Part shown: one piece after another, positions 17,737 to 26,620 of the stretch
Position numbering within the stretch: the stretch's first letter is position 1
How the letters are laid out: each line of letters opens with the position of its first letter
Position numbers and translations under genes: made by a program
The notes under the pieces: generated by a model
What the model was told of the DNA's origin: nothing
Databases searched by the model: none
What the model saw: the letters and a program-made list of their open reading frames with translations, nothing else
Assembly: GCF_006376675.1 (NCBI RefSeq)
Contig: NZ_VEWK01000009.1
Coordinates: 162,004 to 226,003, forward strand
Origin: Brucella pecoris
Lineage (GTDB): Bacteria; Pseudomonadota; Alphaproteobacteria; Rhizobiales; Rhizobiaceae
Length of the DNA stretch: 64,000 nucleotides
Direction: 5' to 3'

Positions 17737-17758
17737 AAAAAGTTAAGAGTCTTGTGAA

Positions 17759-18532
17759 ATGAAACCCGATCGCAACACCAAAGGAACAACCGATACGATG
17801 ATGCATGACCGCAACCGGCATGATGAGAAAAACGTCAGTCGACCCGGTGATGGCAAATCGTCCGGTTCCGAAACGGAATGCGGTCGCACACGGCTCGGCG
17901 CCGGTCAGGACCCTGCCAAACGCCGCCAAATCCTTGAAGGCGCTCAGGATGTGTTCCTGCGTATGGGGTTCGATGCAGCCAGCATGAACGACATCACGCG
18001 CGAAGCTGGCGTCTCGAAGGGCACGATCTACGTCTACTTCAACAGCAAGGAAGACCTGTTTGTAGCCCTTTGCGAACATTATCGCGATACAATGTTTCGT
18101 GAACTGATTGCAAAACTCGACAAGGGGTTCAATTCTCGCCAGCAGTTGACCGATTTCGGCGTGGCGCTGGTCACGTTGATAACGTCGTCGACGGCGGTGC
18201 GTGCGCAGCGCATTGTTCTGGGCGTCAGCGAGCGCAAGCCGGAGCTTGCAGCCCGCTTCTATGAGCGTGGGCCGAAGCGCAGCCTCGTCCTTATGGCCGA
18301 CTATCTCAAGGACATGATCCAGAACGGCGAGTTGGAGCCTTTCGATCCCGAAAAGATGGCATATAGTCTTTCTGATCTGTTTCTATCCGGCCTTTATCGC
18401 CCCCGCCTGTTTGGCGCGTTGCCGGAACCGCCGTCAGCCGAAACGATTCGCGAGAACGTTGATCTGGCGATCGATTTTTTCTACCGTGCCTACGGTCGAA
18501 ATCAAAGAAGTGTTCAAAAAGAGAACAACTGA
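17759..18532 (+). CDS. emrR: TetR family repressor of the EmrAB pump (EmrR-like)
   Basis: The 257-residue protein has a charged 50-residue leader and then a TetR DNA-binding domain: KRRQILEGAQDVFLRMGFD, MNDITREAGVSKGTIYVYFNSKEDLF (helix-turn-helix around residues 76-101). The C-terminal ligand domain is helical with ERKPELAARFYERGPKRSL. It is divergent from emrA and two matching palindromes lie between them, so it most likely represses both genes until a drug or flavonoid-like ligand binds. This arrangement matches the emrAB-emrR systems of Sinorhizobium and Agrobacterium; ligand inferred only. Confidence 0.87.
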   Translation: MKPDRNTKGTTDTMMHDRNRHDEKNVSRPGDGKSSGSETECGRTRLGAGQDPAKRRQILEGAQDVFLRMGFDAASMNDITREAGVSKGTIYVYFNSKEDLFVALCEHYRDTMFRELIAKLDKGFNSRQQLTDFGVALVTLITSSTAVRAQRIVLGVSERKPELAARFYERGPKRSLVLMADYLKDMIQNGELEPFDPEKMAYSLSDLFLSGLYRPRLFGALPEPPSAETIRENVDLAIDFFYRAYGRNQRSVQKENN

Positions 18533-18776
18533 TCTTCAGGAAGCGGTCGAGTGATACTTATTTGGCTTTTAGACTTATAAATTTCTCAAGAGAGCCTTAA
18601 TTTCTACATTGTTTTTTGTGTGTAATGGTTTGCAATCCATTAATTGCGGGTTGTCAGAGACCCCATTTTTTATGTCACTCATAAATGATTGAAGAGCTTT
18701 TGAGCTATGATTCGCTGATATTCCAAATACAGTAAAATAATAGCGCTTGGGCTTGAGTACCAAGGATATTGTAGAA

Positions 18777-19559
18777 ATGACACTCGACCTCATTCATTTT
18801 CCGAATTTCAAAAAGACCTTCTTTGGAACGGCTTTCCAAAGCGACACACTTGCTCTCCTGACGCGAATTCGCGACGAGATCGGTTGCCGCCACATCATGC
18901 ACACCTATCGCGGACGGATGGGTGATTGTGCAAAGACCAATTCCGCAGATCTTACGGTCGTGATGACCGTGCCGACAAACTGGGCCGCGCGGTACTCCAC
19001 CAAGAACTATTTCGTCATCGATCCGATCTTTCAGGAAGATGCGCCTTATTTCCAGAACGATGCCAGCGGCATTGTTCGCGATCTTCAGGAAGATGCCGAC
19101 CAGTGCCCTGATATCGCCGAACTGTTGCAGGACGCCGAGAAGCACGGGCTGGGCAATATTTTCATTGCCGTATCGGCCCGCAGCCAGAAGGGCGCGGTGG
19201 GATGCAGCTTGTTCAGCTTCGATATCAGCCCGGATGAGGATCGCGAACAGTTTGTGGCCAAGCTTCGGCCGCGGCTTTTGAGCCTGTCCGGGATCATTCA
19301 TTCCGCCCTGTGCGGCTGTAAGGATGTTGCGACTGTCGCAAGCCTTCTCACTCCGCGTGAAGTGGATTGCCTGCGCTGGGCCGCAAGCGGCAAGACAGAC
19401 GGAGAGATCGCAGAAATTCTGAGCATCGCGCGCTGGACTGTCGTGACCTATCTGCAGAATGCGAAGATCAAGCTTAACTGCTCCAACCGTACTTCGGCAG
19501 TGGCGACCGCGCTTTCGCTCGGCATTATCGAAATGCCGGAAGTCCACCATCTGATGTAA
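18777..19559 (+). CDS. vjbR: LuxR-type quorum-sensing regulator VjbR
   Basis: From ATG 18777 the product has 260 residues. The N-terminal autoinducer-binding domain has YSTKNYFVIDPIFQ, with the conserved aromatic/Asp pattern of acyl-homoserine-lactone pockets. The C-terminal GerE helix-turn-helix has LTPREVDCLRWAASGKTDGEIAEIL and NCSNRTSAVATALSLGI. Sequence, length and its place next to the flhB operon match Brucella VjbR, which controls flagellar and virB type IV secretion genes. It occupies the place that visN/visR hold in rhizobial flagellar clusters. Its upstream 240 bp are AT-rich, which fits a heavily regulated promoter. Confidence 0.88.
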   Translation: MTLDLIHFPNFKKTFFGTAFQSDTLALLTRIRDEIGCRHIMHTYRGRMGDCAKTNSADLTVVMTVPTNWAARYSTKNYFVIDPIFQEDAPYFQNDASGIVRDLQEDADQCPDIAELLQDAEKHGLGNIFIAVSARSQKGAVGCSLFSFDISPDEDREQFVAKLRPRLLSLSGIIHSALCGCKDVATVASLLTPREVDCLRWAASGKTDGEIAEILSIARWTVVTYLQNAKIKLNCSNRTSAVATALSLGIIEMPEVHHLM

Positions 19560-19586
19560 TGTCGGCAGCCATATAAAATGACAACG

Positions 19587-19613
19587 ACACCGGATGTTTC
19601 ATGCATCCGGTGT
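19587..19613 (+). terminator. Hairpin terminator after vjbR
   Basis: Perfect 10-bp stem ACACCGGATG/CATCCGGTGT with a 7-base loop, followed by a moderately T-rich tail. It lies 28 bp past the vjbR stop. Confidence 0.75.
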
Positions 19614-19677
19614 TTGAGGTATTTTCTCCCCGCATTTGCCGTGCGCAAAACCGCTTCGCACCTTTGCTGGAAATGCT

Positions 19678-20175
19678 TCAGGCCCTTTTTCTAAGTGGAA
19701 GGCGCGCGGCGTCAAATGCGTTGGCGAGCCGTGCGGTGTTCTTGGCCGGATCTTCGTCCGCATCCTCGAACGCGATGTGGTTCAGCTCCACACCAGCCGT
19801 CTTGTCGGTCAGCGTCAGGCGGAAATAGGCATAGACGCCCTGATTGCGAAACTCCATGTCGAGCACGATGGCAGGTGCTGACTGCCAGTCGCAGAGATAT
19901 TCGCCGCCGTGGCCGAGCTCCAGCGTGCCGGGGAAGAAATAAAGCTCGGTGGCTGAGCTGACGATATCGGCGATATTGGCAAAAAGCTCGCAGCGTATGA
20001 AGGCAATGTAATCCGCCGGATCAACCAGGCGAAGATCGGTCGCGACCTCACACAGATTCTGGGCAATGATCGCCTCGCGTTCGTTCGAGAATTGCAGGCT
20101 CTTCATCGTTTCACCGCCGATCTGGAGGAACAGGCTGTCACTGTTTTGAAATATATAAAATCCATGGCTATCCAT
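19678..20175 (-). CDS. Conserved flagellar-locus protein of unknown function
   Basis: The product has 165 residues from ATG 20175, which overlaps the flhB stop as TGATG. It is acidic and soluble, with no signal peptide; it ends in a basic tail (LPLRKRA). It reads as mixed alpha/beta (IVLDMEFRNQGVYAYFRLTLTD). Being coupled to flhB as the last gene of the motA-to-flhB operon suggests a role in flagellar assembly or export. No domain was recognised. Confidence 0.7.
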   Translation of the reverse strand: MDSHGFYIFQNSDSLFLQIGGETMKSLQFSNEREAIIAQNLCEVATDLRLVDPADYIAFIRCELFANIADIVSSATELYFFPGTLELGHGGEYLCDWQSAPAIVLDMEFRNQGVYAYFRLTLTDKTAGVELNHIAFEDADEDPAKNTARLANAFDAARLPLRKRA

Positions 20176-21245
20176 CAATGTATCGCATGCCGGGTATTGA
20201 TCACCCGGATAAGTTCGGCAACGGCCTTGTAGAATTCCGGTGCGATCATCTGGTCGACATTGACCTGCTTATAGAGCGCACGGGCGAGCGGAACGTCCTC
20301 GAAGATCGGGATGGAGTGCTGTGCTGCTATTTCTCTGATCTTCAATGCGATGAGATCCTGTCCTTTTGCCACGACTATCGGGGCCGCATCCTGATCGGGC
20401 TTGTAACGCAGTGCTACGGAAAAATGAGTCGGATTTGCGACGATCAGCGTTGCTGTCGGAACGGTGTTGATCATCCGACGGCGGGCACGGTCGCGACCAA
20501 GCGAACGCAGGCGCGATTTGACCAGCGGGTCGCCTTCCGACTGCTTCAGTTCGTCTTTGACTTCCTGCCGTGTCATGCGCAGTTCCTGCCGCCAGTGAAT
20601 ACGTGACCAGGCAAGGTCGAAACCCGCAATGGCCGTGATCGCGAGAACATTGGCGACGAGCAGACGCACCATGTTCTCGCGCAGGAATTCCGGCAAGGCG
20701 CTGGGGTCTGAAGCGACCGCATCGGTGAAAAGACTGTTACCGTTGAAGAAAACGACAAAAACGATAACGCTTGCAGCCAGAAACTTTGCCAGCGATTTGA
20801 GGAATTCCACCTGGCCGGCGCGTCCGAAAATGCGCTGCCAGCCTTTGAGCGGGGATATGCGCGATGCCTGTGGCCGGATGCGTTCGCCGACGAAACGCGG
20901 TGCGTTCTGGAATGCGGAGGCCGCAATACCGGCAAGCGGAATGATGATGAAAACCGGCACCAGCGCTGCGCCGACAGCCAGCGCCAGCACGCCGAACAGA
21001 CGGCTTGCATCTTCTGCGCTGTTGAGGAGCCAGTCCTCGGGGCGGTCGATCAGCTCACGCAGGAAGACGGCGAGCTTCGTGGTGGCAGGCCCTGCGACAA
21101 AGACCGCGATAATCAGAAAGGAAGCGATACCGGCGAGGATCGGCGTTTCACGGGAGAAGGGCATATTGCCCTTGTCCAAGGCGTCGCGGATCTTCTGCTC
21201 GGTGGCTTCTTCTGTTTTGCTTTCCTTGTCAGCATCATCTGCCAT
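20175..21245 (-). CDS. flhB: Flagellar export switch protein FlhB
   Basis: The 356-residue protein has the usual four membrane helices in its N-terminal half and a cytoplasmic domain with the self-cleavage motif NPTH at about residues 271-274 (in IVANPTHFSVALRYK). FEDVPLARALYKQVNVDQMI is the conserved C-terminal block. FlhB switches export specificity from rod/hook to filament substrates in the type III gate. It is sixth in the motA operon. Confidence 0.96.
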   Translation of the reverse strand: MADDADKESKTEEATEQKIRDALDKGNMPFSRETPILAGIASFLIIAVFVAGPATTKLAVFLRELIDRPEDWLLNSAEDASRLFGVLALAVGAALVPVFIIIPLAGIAASAFQNAPRFVGERIRPQASRISPLKGWQRIFGRAGQVEFLKSLAKFLAASVIVFVVFFNGNSLFTDAVASDPSALPEFLRENMVRLLVANVLAITAIAGFDLAWSRIHWRQELRMTRQEVKDELKQSEGDPLVKSRLRSLGRDRARRRMINTVPTATLIVANPTHFSVALRYKPDQDAAPIVVAKGQDLIALKIREIAAQHSIPIFEDVPLARALYKQVNVDQMIAPEFYKAVAELIRVINTRHAIH

Positions 21246-21259
21246 GGGTCACACAGGGA

Positions 21260-22318
21260 TTAGGCTGCGGTTTCGCCAGCGTCGAGGGTGATGATACCGC
21301 GCTCGGAAAGATCGATGGCGATACGGGCGATCGTGCGGCGCGCATCGGCGATGTTCTGCGCGGTTATGTTGCCCTGCTCGGCGCCAAGCTCGGTTTCCAC
21401 CATGCGGCGTCCCCGGGTCGAGAGCGACGAGAGAACGAGTTCCTGAAGCCTCGTGTCGGCTCCGCGCAGCGCGGTTGCGATCTGTTCCGTCTGCACTTCA
21501 TCGAAGAGCAGCAGGCGCGCGCGCTGCGACAGGCGCTCAATATCTTCAAAGGTGAAGAGCTTGGCCTTGATGCGGTTGAGATCGTCGCGGTTGAGATCCT
21601 CGAGGCTCGCCATCAGTTCTTCCATCTCGCTTCTGTCGAGCTGGTTGAAGATATTGGCGATCTGGCCGTGATGAGCCTTGACCGGTCCGGCGTCGCCGCG
21701 ACCGAGAAGGTCGCGCCGCAGCACGTCTTCGAGAAGTTCGGCAGCCGCTGGTGCCACATTGCCGATATGAAGCGAGCGCTGCACGACGGCATTGCGTAAC
21801 TGTGGCGGCAGAACAACGAACAGCCGCGCTGCAAGGTCGGAAGGCAGCTTCGACACGATATAGGCGATGATCTGCGGATGCTGGTCCGTCAGATAGGCCT
21901 GCAGGCTTTCCACGGGCAAGCGTCCGAGCTGTACCCAGACGGATTCCTGAACGAGCTGCGGCTGGACGCGGTCTTCCAGAACGGCATCGACCTCTTCCTG
22001 CGGCAGCGCTTCGCGCAACAGGCCTTCGAACCGCTGGGCGGCTTCCGAAACCGGCGCGCCTTCGGCAAAGGAGTCCTCGAACTGCTTGACGAGCTGTTCG
22101 AAATCGAGCGGAGAAATCGGCTCCAGCGTGCGAGCATGACCGGCAAGTTTGCGCAGGTCCTCGGCATTGAAGTGCTTCAGAAGACGCGAGGCGGCGGGGC
22201 GTCCGATGGCAACAAGGATCGCCGCCGCTTTTTGAGAGCCGGTCAACGTATCGATAAGCCCGGTGGAGCCGTCTTCGGCCAGGGCTTGCTGCTCGTTTTC
22301 GGTCGAAGTGCCTGTCAT
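21260..22318 (-). CDS. fliG: Flagellar motor switch protein FliG
   Basis: The start is taken as ATG 22318, giving 352 residues; a longer frame to 22372 adds non-conserved sequence. It has KAAAILVAIGRPAASRLLKHF at the N-terminus, the middle-domain VKAHHGQIANIFNQLDR region, with a divergent EHPQ equivalent (DQHPQIIAYIVSKL), and the C-terminal charged helix FEDIERLSQRARLLLFDEVQTEQIATAL. FliG links the FliF ring to FliM and transmits stator torque. It follows fliN in the operon. Confidence 0.94.
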   Translation of the reverse strand: MTGTSTENEQQALAEDGSTGLIDTLTGSQKAAAILVAIGRPAASRLLKHFNAEDLRKLAGHARTLEPISPLDFEQLVKQFEDSFAEGAPVSEAAQRFEGLLREALPQEEVDAVLEDRVQPQLVQESVWVQLGRLPVESLQAYLTDQHPQIIAYIVSKLPSDLAARLFVVLPPQLRNAVVQRSLHIGNVAPAAAELLEDVLRRDLLGRGDAGPVKAHHGQIANIFNQLDRSEMEELMASLEDLNRDDLNRIKAKLFTFEDIERLSQRARLLLFDEVQTEQIATALRGADTRLQELVLSSLSTRGRRMVETELGAEQGNITAQNIADARRTIARIAIDLSERGIITLDAGETAA

Positions 22319-22340
22319 GAGAATACCCGCAGTGCGTCTG

Positions 22341-22688
22341 TTACTTGCCGATGATTTCGGTGAGGCTGACACCGAAACGCGAGGAATCGTCTTCTAGAAC
22401 GATAACTTCGCCGCGAGCGATGACCCGGCCATTGACCACGATATCGACTGGATCGCCGATCTGCTTGTCGAGCGTGATGACCGCGCCGCGGCCGAGCTTC
22501 ATCAGATTGGCAACCGGCATGGTCGTGCCGCCAAGAACGACCTGAACATCGACCGGGATGCCCATGATAAGTTCAAGATTGGGCTTGGATGGACCCTTCT
22601 GCGTGCTGCGCGGCTTTTCCTCGCGCAGTTCCTCAATGGCTTCGTCCAGTTCCTGCTGCATGTTCTTGTCCTTGTTGTCAGCGCTCAT
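22341..22688 (-). CDS. fliN: Flagellar motor switch protein FliN
   Basis: At 115 residues it is of standard FliN size, with an acidic linker and a single SpoA domain: LELIMGIPVDVQVVLGGTTMPV, LGRGAVITLDKQIGDPVDI, NGRVIARGEVIVLEDDSSRFGV. It forms the lower C-ring with FliM and helps dock export substrates. It overlaps the DUF6468 gene upstream by four bases. Confidence 0.96.
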   Translation of the reverse strand: MSADNKDKNMQQELDEAIEELREEKPRSTQKGPSKPNLELIMGIPVDVQVVLGGTTMPVANLMKLGRGAVITLDKQIGDPVDIVVNGRVIARGEVIVLEDDSSRFGVSLTEIIGK

Positions 22689-23158
22689 GCCTGCCCCGCA
22701 AGTTCGACGGTAGCTTTACGAACCGCGCGACGCACGAAAACCGGCAGCGCGTTCTTTTCCTTCGGGAGCGATTGTTCGGTGGGGGTCGCGATTTTTTCTT
22801 GCCGTTGCGGCGCGCTGTCGGCGACATTGCGCGCATGGCGGATGTCGCGGGTCAGCGCCTTGCGCAGCCGGTTCAGTTCCTCGATTGCCTCGTCCATTTC
22901 GCGGCGCACACGCTGCGTTTCGGCAAGGCGGGCTTCTAGCTTGTTGTTTTCGTCGGCCAAAGCAGTGCCAAGATCGGTGCGTTCGCTCTGGATCGCCTTA
23001 ACGGCACGTTCCAACCCGTTGGAAGCGGCGGCAACACGCAGCGCCAGCAGCTTGCCGAGCTTAATCGTCTCGTTGGCCTTGCGGCCAACCACGATGAGCG
23101 CAGCAAGTGAGGCAAGAGCCATCATTGTGGAAAGCACGTTAGCCAGCAACAAGCTCAT
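22685..23158 (-). CDS. DUF6468 flagellar-locus membrane protein
   Basis: The 157-residue protein has one N-terminal membrane helix (LLANVLSTMMALASLAALIVVG, about residues 3-24) followed by a long coiled-coil (residues about 35-105: NGLERAVKAIQSERTDLG and ADENNKLEARLAETQRVRRE). It recurs between fliM and fliN in Rhizobiales clusters and matches DUF6468. Its start lies inside the fliM end and its stop overlaps fliN, so it is tightly coupled to C-ring genes. Function unknown; a membrane-anchored C-ring accessory is a guess. Confidence 0.8.
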   Translation of the reverse strand: MSLLLANVLSTMMALASLAALIVVGRKANETIKLGKLLALRVAAASNGLERAVKAIQSERTDLGTALADENNKLEARLAETQRVRREMDEAIEELNRLRKALTRDIRHARNVADSAPQRQEKIATPTEQSLPKEKNALPVFVRRAVRKATVELAGQA

Positions 23159-24077
23159 CGATGAAATCCTCTTCCTGATTGACCGGGTCGCCGACCTTGA
23201 CTGTGAAATGAATGCCGGATTTGCCGAGCGTGCACTTGAAAAGCTGCTGATCGCCGGCGCGCAGGCGCACCTGTTCCATGGCGTCGGCGGGCAGTTTCAG
23301 AACCTGCCCGATTTCAAGCATCGACAATGCGTCCAGCGTCATCGATCCCTGCTGGATGAAAGCTTCGAGTTCGATGCGTGCACGGCTGACTTCCTGCCGC
23401 ATCTTCTTCGCCCAGGTCGGATCGGCCTGATCCATCGGACGGCGCAGAAAGGCTGCGACTGCATCCTGCATCGGCTTGTGTGTGCTGCGCGGCAAAAGCA
23501 GATGAACCTGCCCGGTTCTGCCTGCGGCAGTGACATCGATGCGGCATACAAAAAGGCGCGAGCGCTCGAAATTCTCACGGTCGAATTCAGCCGTGTCGGT
23601 GCATTCACCGGGAATGAAAAGCGTCTTTCCGTTTCCGGCAAAAACCTGATCGAGCGAACCGGCAAGATGACCGGCAAGCAGCGCAGAAATCTTGTGTTCC
23701 AGCATGCCGAACGGGCGCTCGTCATCGACGCTACCCATATTACCCTGTGCGCCATACATCGCTTCAATCACGGAGAAAACGAGCGCAGCATCGGCAGTGA
23801 GGTAGAGCGTACAGCCCCAGCGCTCGGCCTTCAGCGGCGCGATGATCGCCGCCTTGTCGAGAATGTCGGCAAAGGCAGCATCGTCGGTGCTTTCCACCTG
23901 GCCTGCTTCAATGTCGAATGCAGCGGCACTGCCATGTTTCAACCGGTCGCAGAAATGTGTCGAGGCATCCTTGAACACATGGGCAAGCGATTTCAAATCG
24001 TCGCCCGAAAGGCCCGCTGCACGCAGCAGATTCTCGGCCAGAACATCGGTTTTGCGGTTTTGCCCCAATGTCGTCAT
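23139..24077 (-). CDS. fliM: Flagellar motor switch protein FliM
   Basis: ATG 24077 lies just after the motA stop and gives 312 residues, the normal FliM length; a longer frame to 24173 is an overlap artefact. The protein is a divergent alphaproteobacterial FliM, with a middle CheC-like domain and a C-terminal SpoA domain (MTLDALSMLEIGQVLKLPAD, FTVKVGDPV). It joins FliG and FliN in the C-ring. No obvious EIDALL-like CheY-binding peptide is present at the N-terminus, which fits the lack of chemotaxis genes nearby. Confidence 0.9.
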   Translation of the reverse strand: MTTLGQNRKTDVLAENLLRAAGLSGDDLKSLAHVFKDASTHFCDRLKHGSAAAFDIEAGQVESTDDAAFADILDKAAIIAPLKAERWGCTLYLTADAALVFSVIEAMYGAQGNMGSVDDERPFGMLEHKISALLAGHLAGSLDQVFAGNGKTLFIPGECTDTAEFDRENFERSRLFVCRIDVTAAGRTGQVHLLLPRSTHKPMQDAVAAFLRRPMDQADPTWAKKMRQEVSRARIELEAFIQQGSMTLDALSMLEIGQVLKLPADAMEQVRLRAGDQQLFKCTLGKSGIHFTVKVGDPVNQEEDFIDELVAG

Positions 24078-24078
24078 C

Positions 24079-24951
24079 TTACGCCGCCTGCTGGGTCGGC
24101 GCGCTTGCCATGGTTTCCTGCTCGACCACGTCGATGGTCGGGCGATCATAGGCAGAGATGGTCTTGCGGCCATACTCCACGGCGATCTGCGGCAGGGAAC
24201 CGTTCATATAGGCGAGGAGCGTCTGCTTCACGACGATGTAGAGACGATTGTTCTTTTCGCGGGTCGATTTGATCTTGGCTGCGATCGGGCCGACCACGCC
24301 GTAAGAGAAAAAGATACCGGCAAAGGTGCCGACAAGGGCAGCGCCGATCAGATGGCCCAGCACTTCCGGCGACTGGTCCAGCGCGCCCATGGCCTTGATG
24401 ACGCCGAGAACGGCGGCCACGATACCGAGCGCAGGCAGAGCTTCGGAAATACTGACCATTGCTTGGTAGGGCTTGAGCTTGTCGCGGGCGATGGTGTGGA
24501 TTTCCTCGTCCATCAGTGCTTCGATTTCATGCGAGCGCACATTGCCGACGATGATGAGGCGGCAATAATCGCAGATGAAATGGGTAAGGTCCTCTTTCTT
24601 CAATACGCTCGGATAGGCCTGAAAGATCGACGATTCCTTCGGATTGTCGATGTGGACTTCCACTTCGTTGCGCGACTTTGCGCGCAGCTCGCGCATCAGG
24701 CTGTAGAGCAGGCCCAGAATGTCCAGATAGTCACGCTGCTTTGGAACCGCATTGCTGAATGCTTCCATGCAGGCGCGACCCGTGTCTTTCACGAGCGAGA
24801 AAGGGTTGGCGATGAAGAAGGTCCCGAGTGCGGCACCCAGAATGATGACGAACTCCCAAGGCTGGATAAGCACGCTGACATGTCCGCCCATGGCGATAAA
24901 GCCGCCCAGCATACAGCCCAGTGTGATGACAAGACCGACAATAATGCCCAA
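24079..24951 (-). CDS. motA: Flagellar stator protein MotA
   Basis: The 290-residue protein starts MGIIVGLVITLGCMLGGFIAMGG (first helix) and has the cytoplasmic loop with charged residues, then helices 3-4 (LPALGIVAAVLGVIKAMGAL and the proton-path GAALVGTFAGIFFSYGVVGP). It forms the proton channel with MotB. It is the first gene of the minus-strand operon motA-fliM-DUF6468-fliN-fliG-flhB and diverges from the flgF-fliI operon. Confidence 0.96.
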   Translation of the reverse strand: MGIIVGLVITLGCMLGGFIAMGGHVSVLIQPWEFVIILGAALGTFFIANPFSLVKDTGRACMEAFSNAVPKQRDYLDILGLLYSLMRELRAKSRNEVEVHIDNPKESSIFQAYPSVLKKEDLTHFICDYCRLIIVGNVRSHEIEALMDEEIHTIARDKLKPYQAMVSISEALPALGIVAAVLGVIKAMGALDQSPEVLGHLIGAALVGTFAGIFFSYGVVGPIAAKIKSTREKNNRLYIVVKQTLLAYMNGSLPQIAVEYGRKTISAYDRPTIDVVEQETMASAPTQQAA

Positions 24952-25096
24952 AGCTCGAGACTCCCGTACATTCTCTTTGTCGGGAACCTAAGCGCTGCGG
25001 CTTGCGCGAACCTTGTCTGTAGCGCGCAAATAAAATCAGCTTCGGACAAGCTTGGTCTTTCATAAAGGATTGAAATACCGGAAGGGGGTCATGCGC

Positions 25097-25885
25097 ATGG
25101 TCGATACGATGACGAGCTATCGCCTGATTGCGTCGGATATGGCGCGGTCGTTGCAGCGTGTTTCGAAGGAACCGATGGTGGAGCGGGAAACCGCCTACTA
25201 CAAGGAGAATATCGGCAAGGTGAAATCCATCGATGATTTCATGGCCGATAGCCGCCTTTATAATTACGCGATGAAGGCGTTCGGTCTGGAAGACATGGCC
25301 TTCGCCAAGGCGTTCGTCCGCAAGATATTGACCGAGGGCGTCACGAGCGACGATGCCATGGCGAACAAGCTGACCGACAAGCGCTACAAGGAATTTGCGA
25401 CCGTCTTCGATTTCGCAGGCAAGGGCGCGGAAGCGACTGAGAGCACTGCGGCGCAGCAAGGCGTCGTGGACAAATATCTTCGCCAGACGCTGGAGACGGA
25501 AGCCGGAAGCCAGAATGAAGGCGTGCGGCTTGCGCTTTATTTCGCACGCAAGGCGCCGACCATCACCAATGCCTACGAAATCCTTGGTGACAGGGCACTG
25601 GTGTCGATGATCCAGACGACCTTCGGCTGGCCATCCAGCATATCCAATGCCGATATCGACAAACAGGCGAAGATGATCTCGGAGAAGATCGACTTCACCA
25701 AGATGTCCGATCCCGAATATGTATCGAAGCTCATTTCGCGCTTCACCGCCATGTATGAGATGAACAATCCGACGGCGAGCAGCCCGGCGTCGATTGCGTC
25801 CCTACTTTTGGGCGGAACCTCGTCTGTCGGCATTTCGATGGATATCCTGAGCACCTTGCAGAACTTCAAGCCGGGCGGGCGCTAG
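25097..25885 (+). CDS. DUF1217 flagellar-locus protein
   Basis: The start is ATG 25097, eight bases after a strong GAAGGGGG site; ATG 25091 is too close to it. The 262-residue protein is soluble and mostly alpha-helical and carries DUF1217 features: IDDFMADSRLYNYAMKAFGLED, KAFVRKILTEG, DKRYKEFATVFDF. This family recurs in Rhizobiales flagellar clusters immediately before flgF and is thought to relate to assembly of axial parts. It opens the long plus-strand operon and is four bases from flgF. Confidence 0.85.
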   Translation: MVDTMTSYRLIASDMARSLQRVSKEPMVERETAYYKENIGKVKSIDDFMADSRLYNYAMKAFGLEDMAFAKAFVRKILTEGVTSDDAMANKLTDKRYKEFATVFDFAGKGAEATESTAAQQGVVDKYLRQTLETEAGSQNEGVRLALYFARKAPTITNAYEILGDRALVSMIQTTFGWPSSISNADIDKQAKMISEKIDFTKMSDPEYVSKLISRFTAMYEMNNPTASSPASIASLLLGGTSSVGISMDILSTLQNFKPGGR

Positions 25886-25888
25886 ACG

Positions 25889-26620
25889 ATGCAGAATAAT
25901 TCGATCTATGTCGGGCTTTCGTCGCTCATCACGCTGGAACGGCGGATGGATGCCATTGCCCACAACGTCGCCAATGTTTCTACGGTGGGTTTTCGGGGCG
26001 AAGGCACCAAGTTCGACACCATCGTTTCGAACAAGGCCAGTGACGACGTCAGTTTTGCCACGGCGGGCAAGAGCTTCATCCGCACCGAAGCAGGCCCGAT
26101 GATCAAGACCGACAATCCGCTGGATGTCGCGGTCAAAGGCGATGTCTGGATGTCGATCTCGACACCGCAGGGACAGATTTATACGCGTGACGGACGCATG
26201 AACATGCTGCCGACGGGCGATCTCGTTTCTATTACCGGCCATCCGGTTCTCGATGTCGGCGGCGCTCCTATCGTGCTCAATCCGGGTGGTGGTGCGCCGA
26301 AGATTTCGAGCGACGGCGCGATCTATCAGAACGGTGCGCAGGTCGGCTCCATCGGCCTCTTCACGATTCCCGCCGATGCCGACCTGACCTATGCCGGTAC
26401 GTCCGGTGTGATCCCGAACAAGCCCGCCCAACCGGTGGTCGATGACAACAGTGTGGGCGTCGTGCAAGGCATGATCGAGGGTTCGAATGTCGATGCCATG
26501 ACGGAGATGACACGCCTTATCAGCGTCAGCCGCGCTTTCGAACAGGTCAATAATCTGTTGTCGCAGCAGGAAAGCACCGTCTCTGAAGCCATCAAGACCT
26601 TGGGCTCTAGAAACGGATGA
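25889..26620 (+). CDS. flgF: Flagellar basal-body rod protein FlgF
   Basis: The 243-residue proximal rod protein begins with the flagellar N-terminal heptad motif LITLERRMDAIAHNVANVSTVGFR and ends with the C-terminal helix MTEMTRLISVSRAFEQVNNLL. FlgF sits between the proximal rod and FlgG. Its stop overlaps fliI by four bases. Confidence 0.94.
   Translation: MQNNSIYVGLSSLITLERRMDAIAHNVANVSTVGFRGEGTKFDTIVSNKASDDVSFATAGKSFIRTEAGPMIKTDNPLDVAVKGDVWMSISTPQGQIYTRDGRMNMLPTGDLVSITGHPVLDVGGAPIVLNPGGGAPKISSDGAIYQNGAQVGSIGLFTIPADADLTYAGTSGVIPNKPAQPVVDDNSVGVVQGMIEGSNVDAMTEMTRLISVSRAFEQVNNLLSQQESTVSEAIKTLGSRNG

Noticed and set aside
18777..19559. Could the LuxR-type gene be visN or visR?
   Set aside because: VisN and VisR come as an adjacent pair; here there is a single gene whose length and sequence pattern match VjbR.
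22779..24272. A 497-codon plus-strand frame opposite fliM and the DUF6468 gene
   Set aside because: It spans two minus-strand genes with clear identity and overlaps a third (motA); it has no recognisable motif and no ribosome site.
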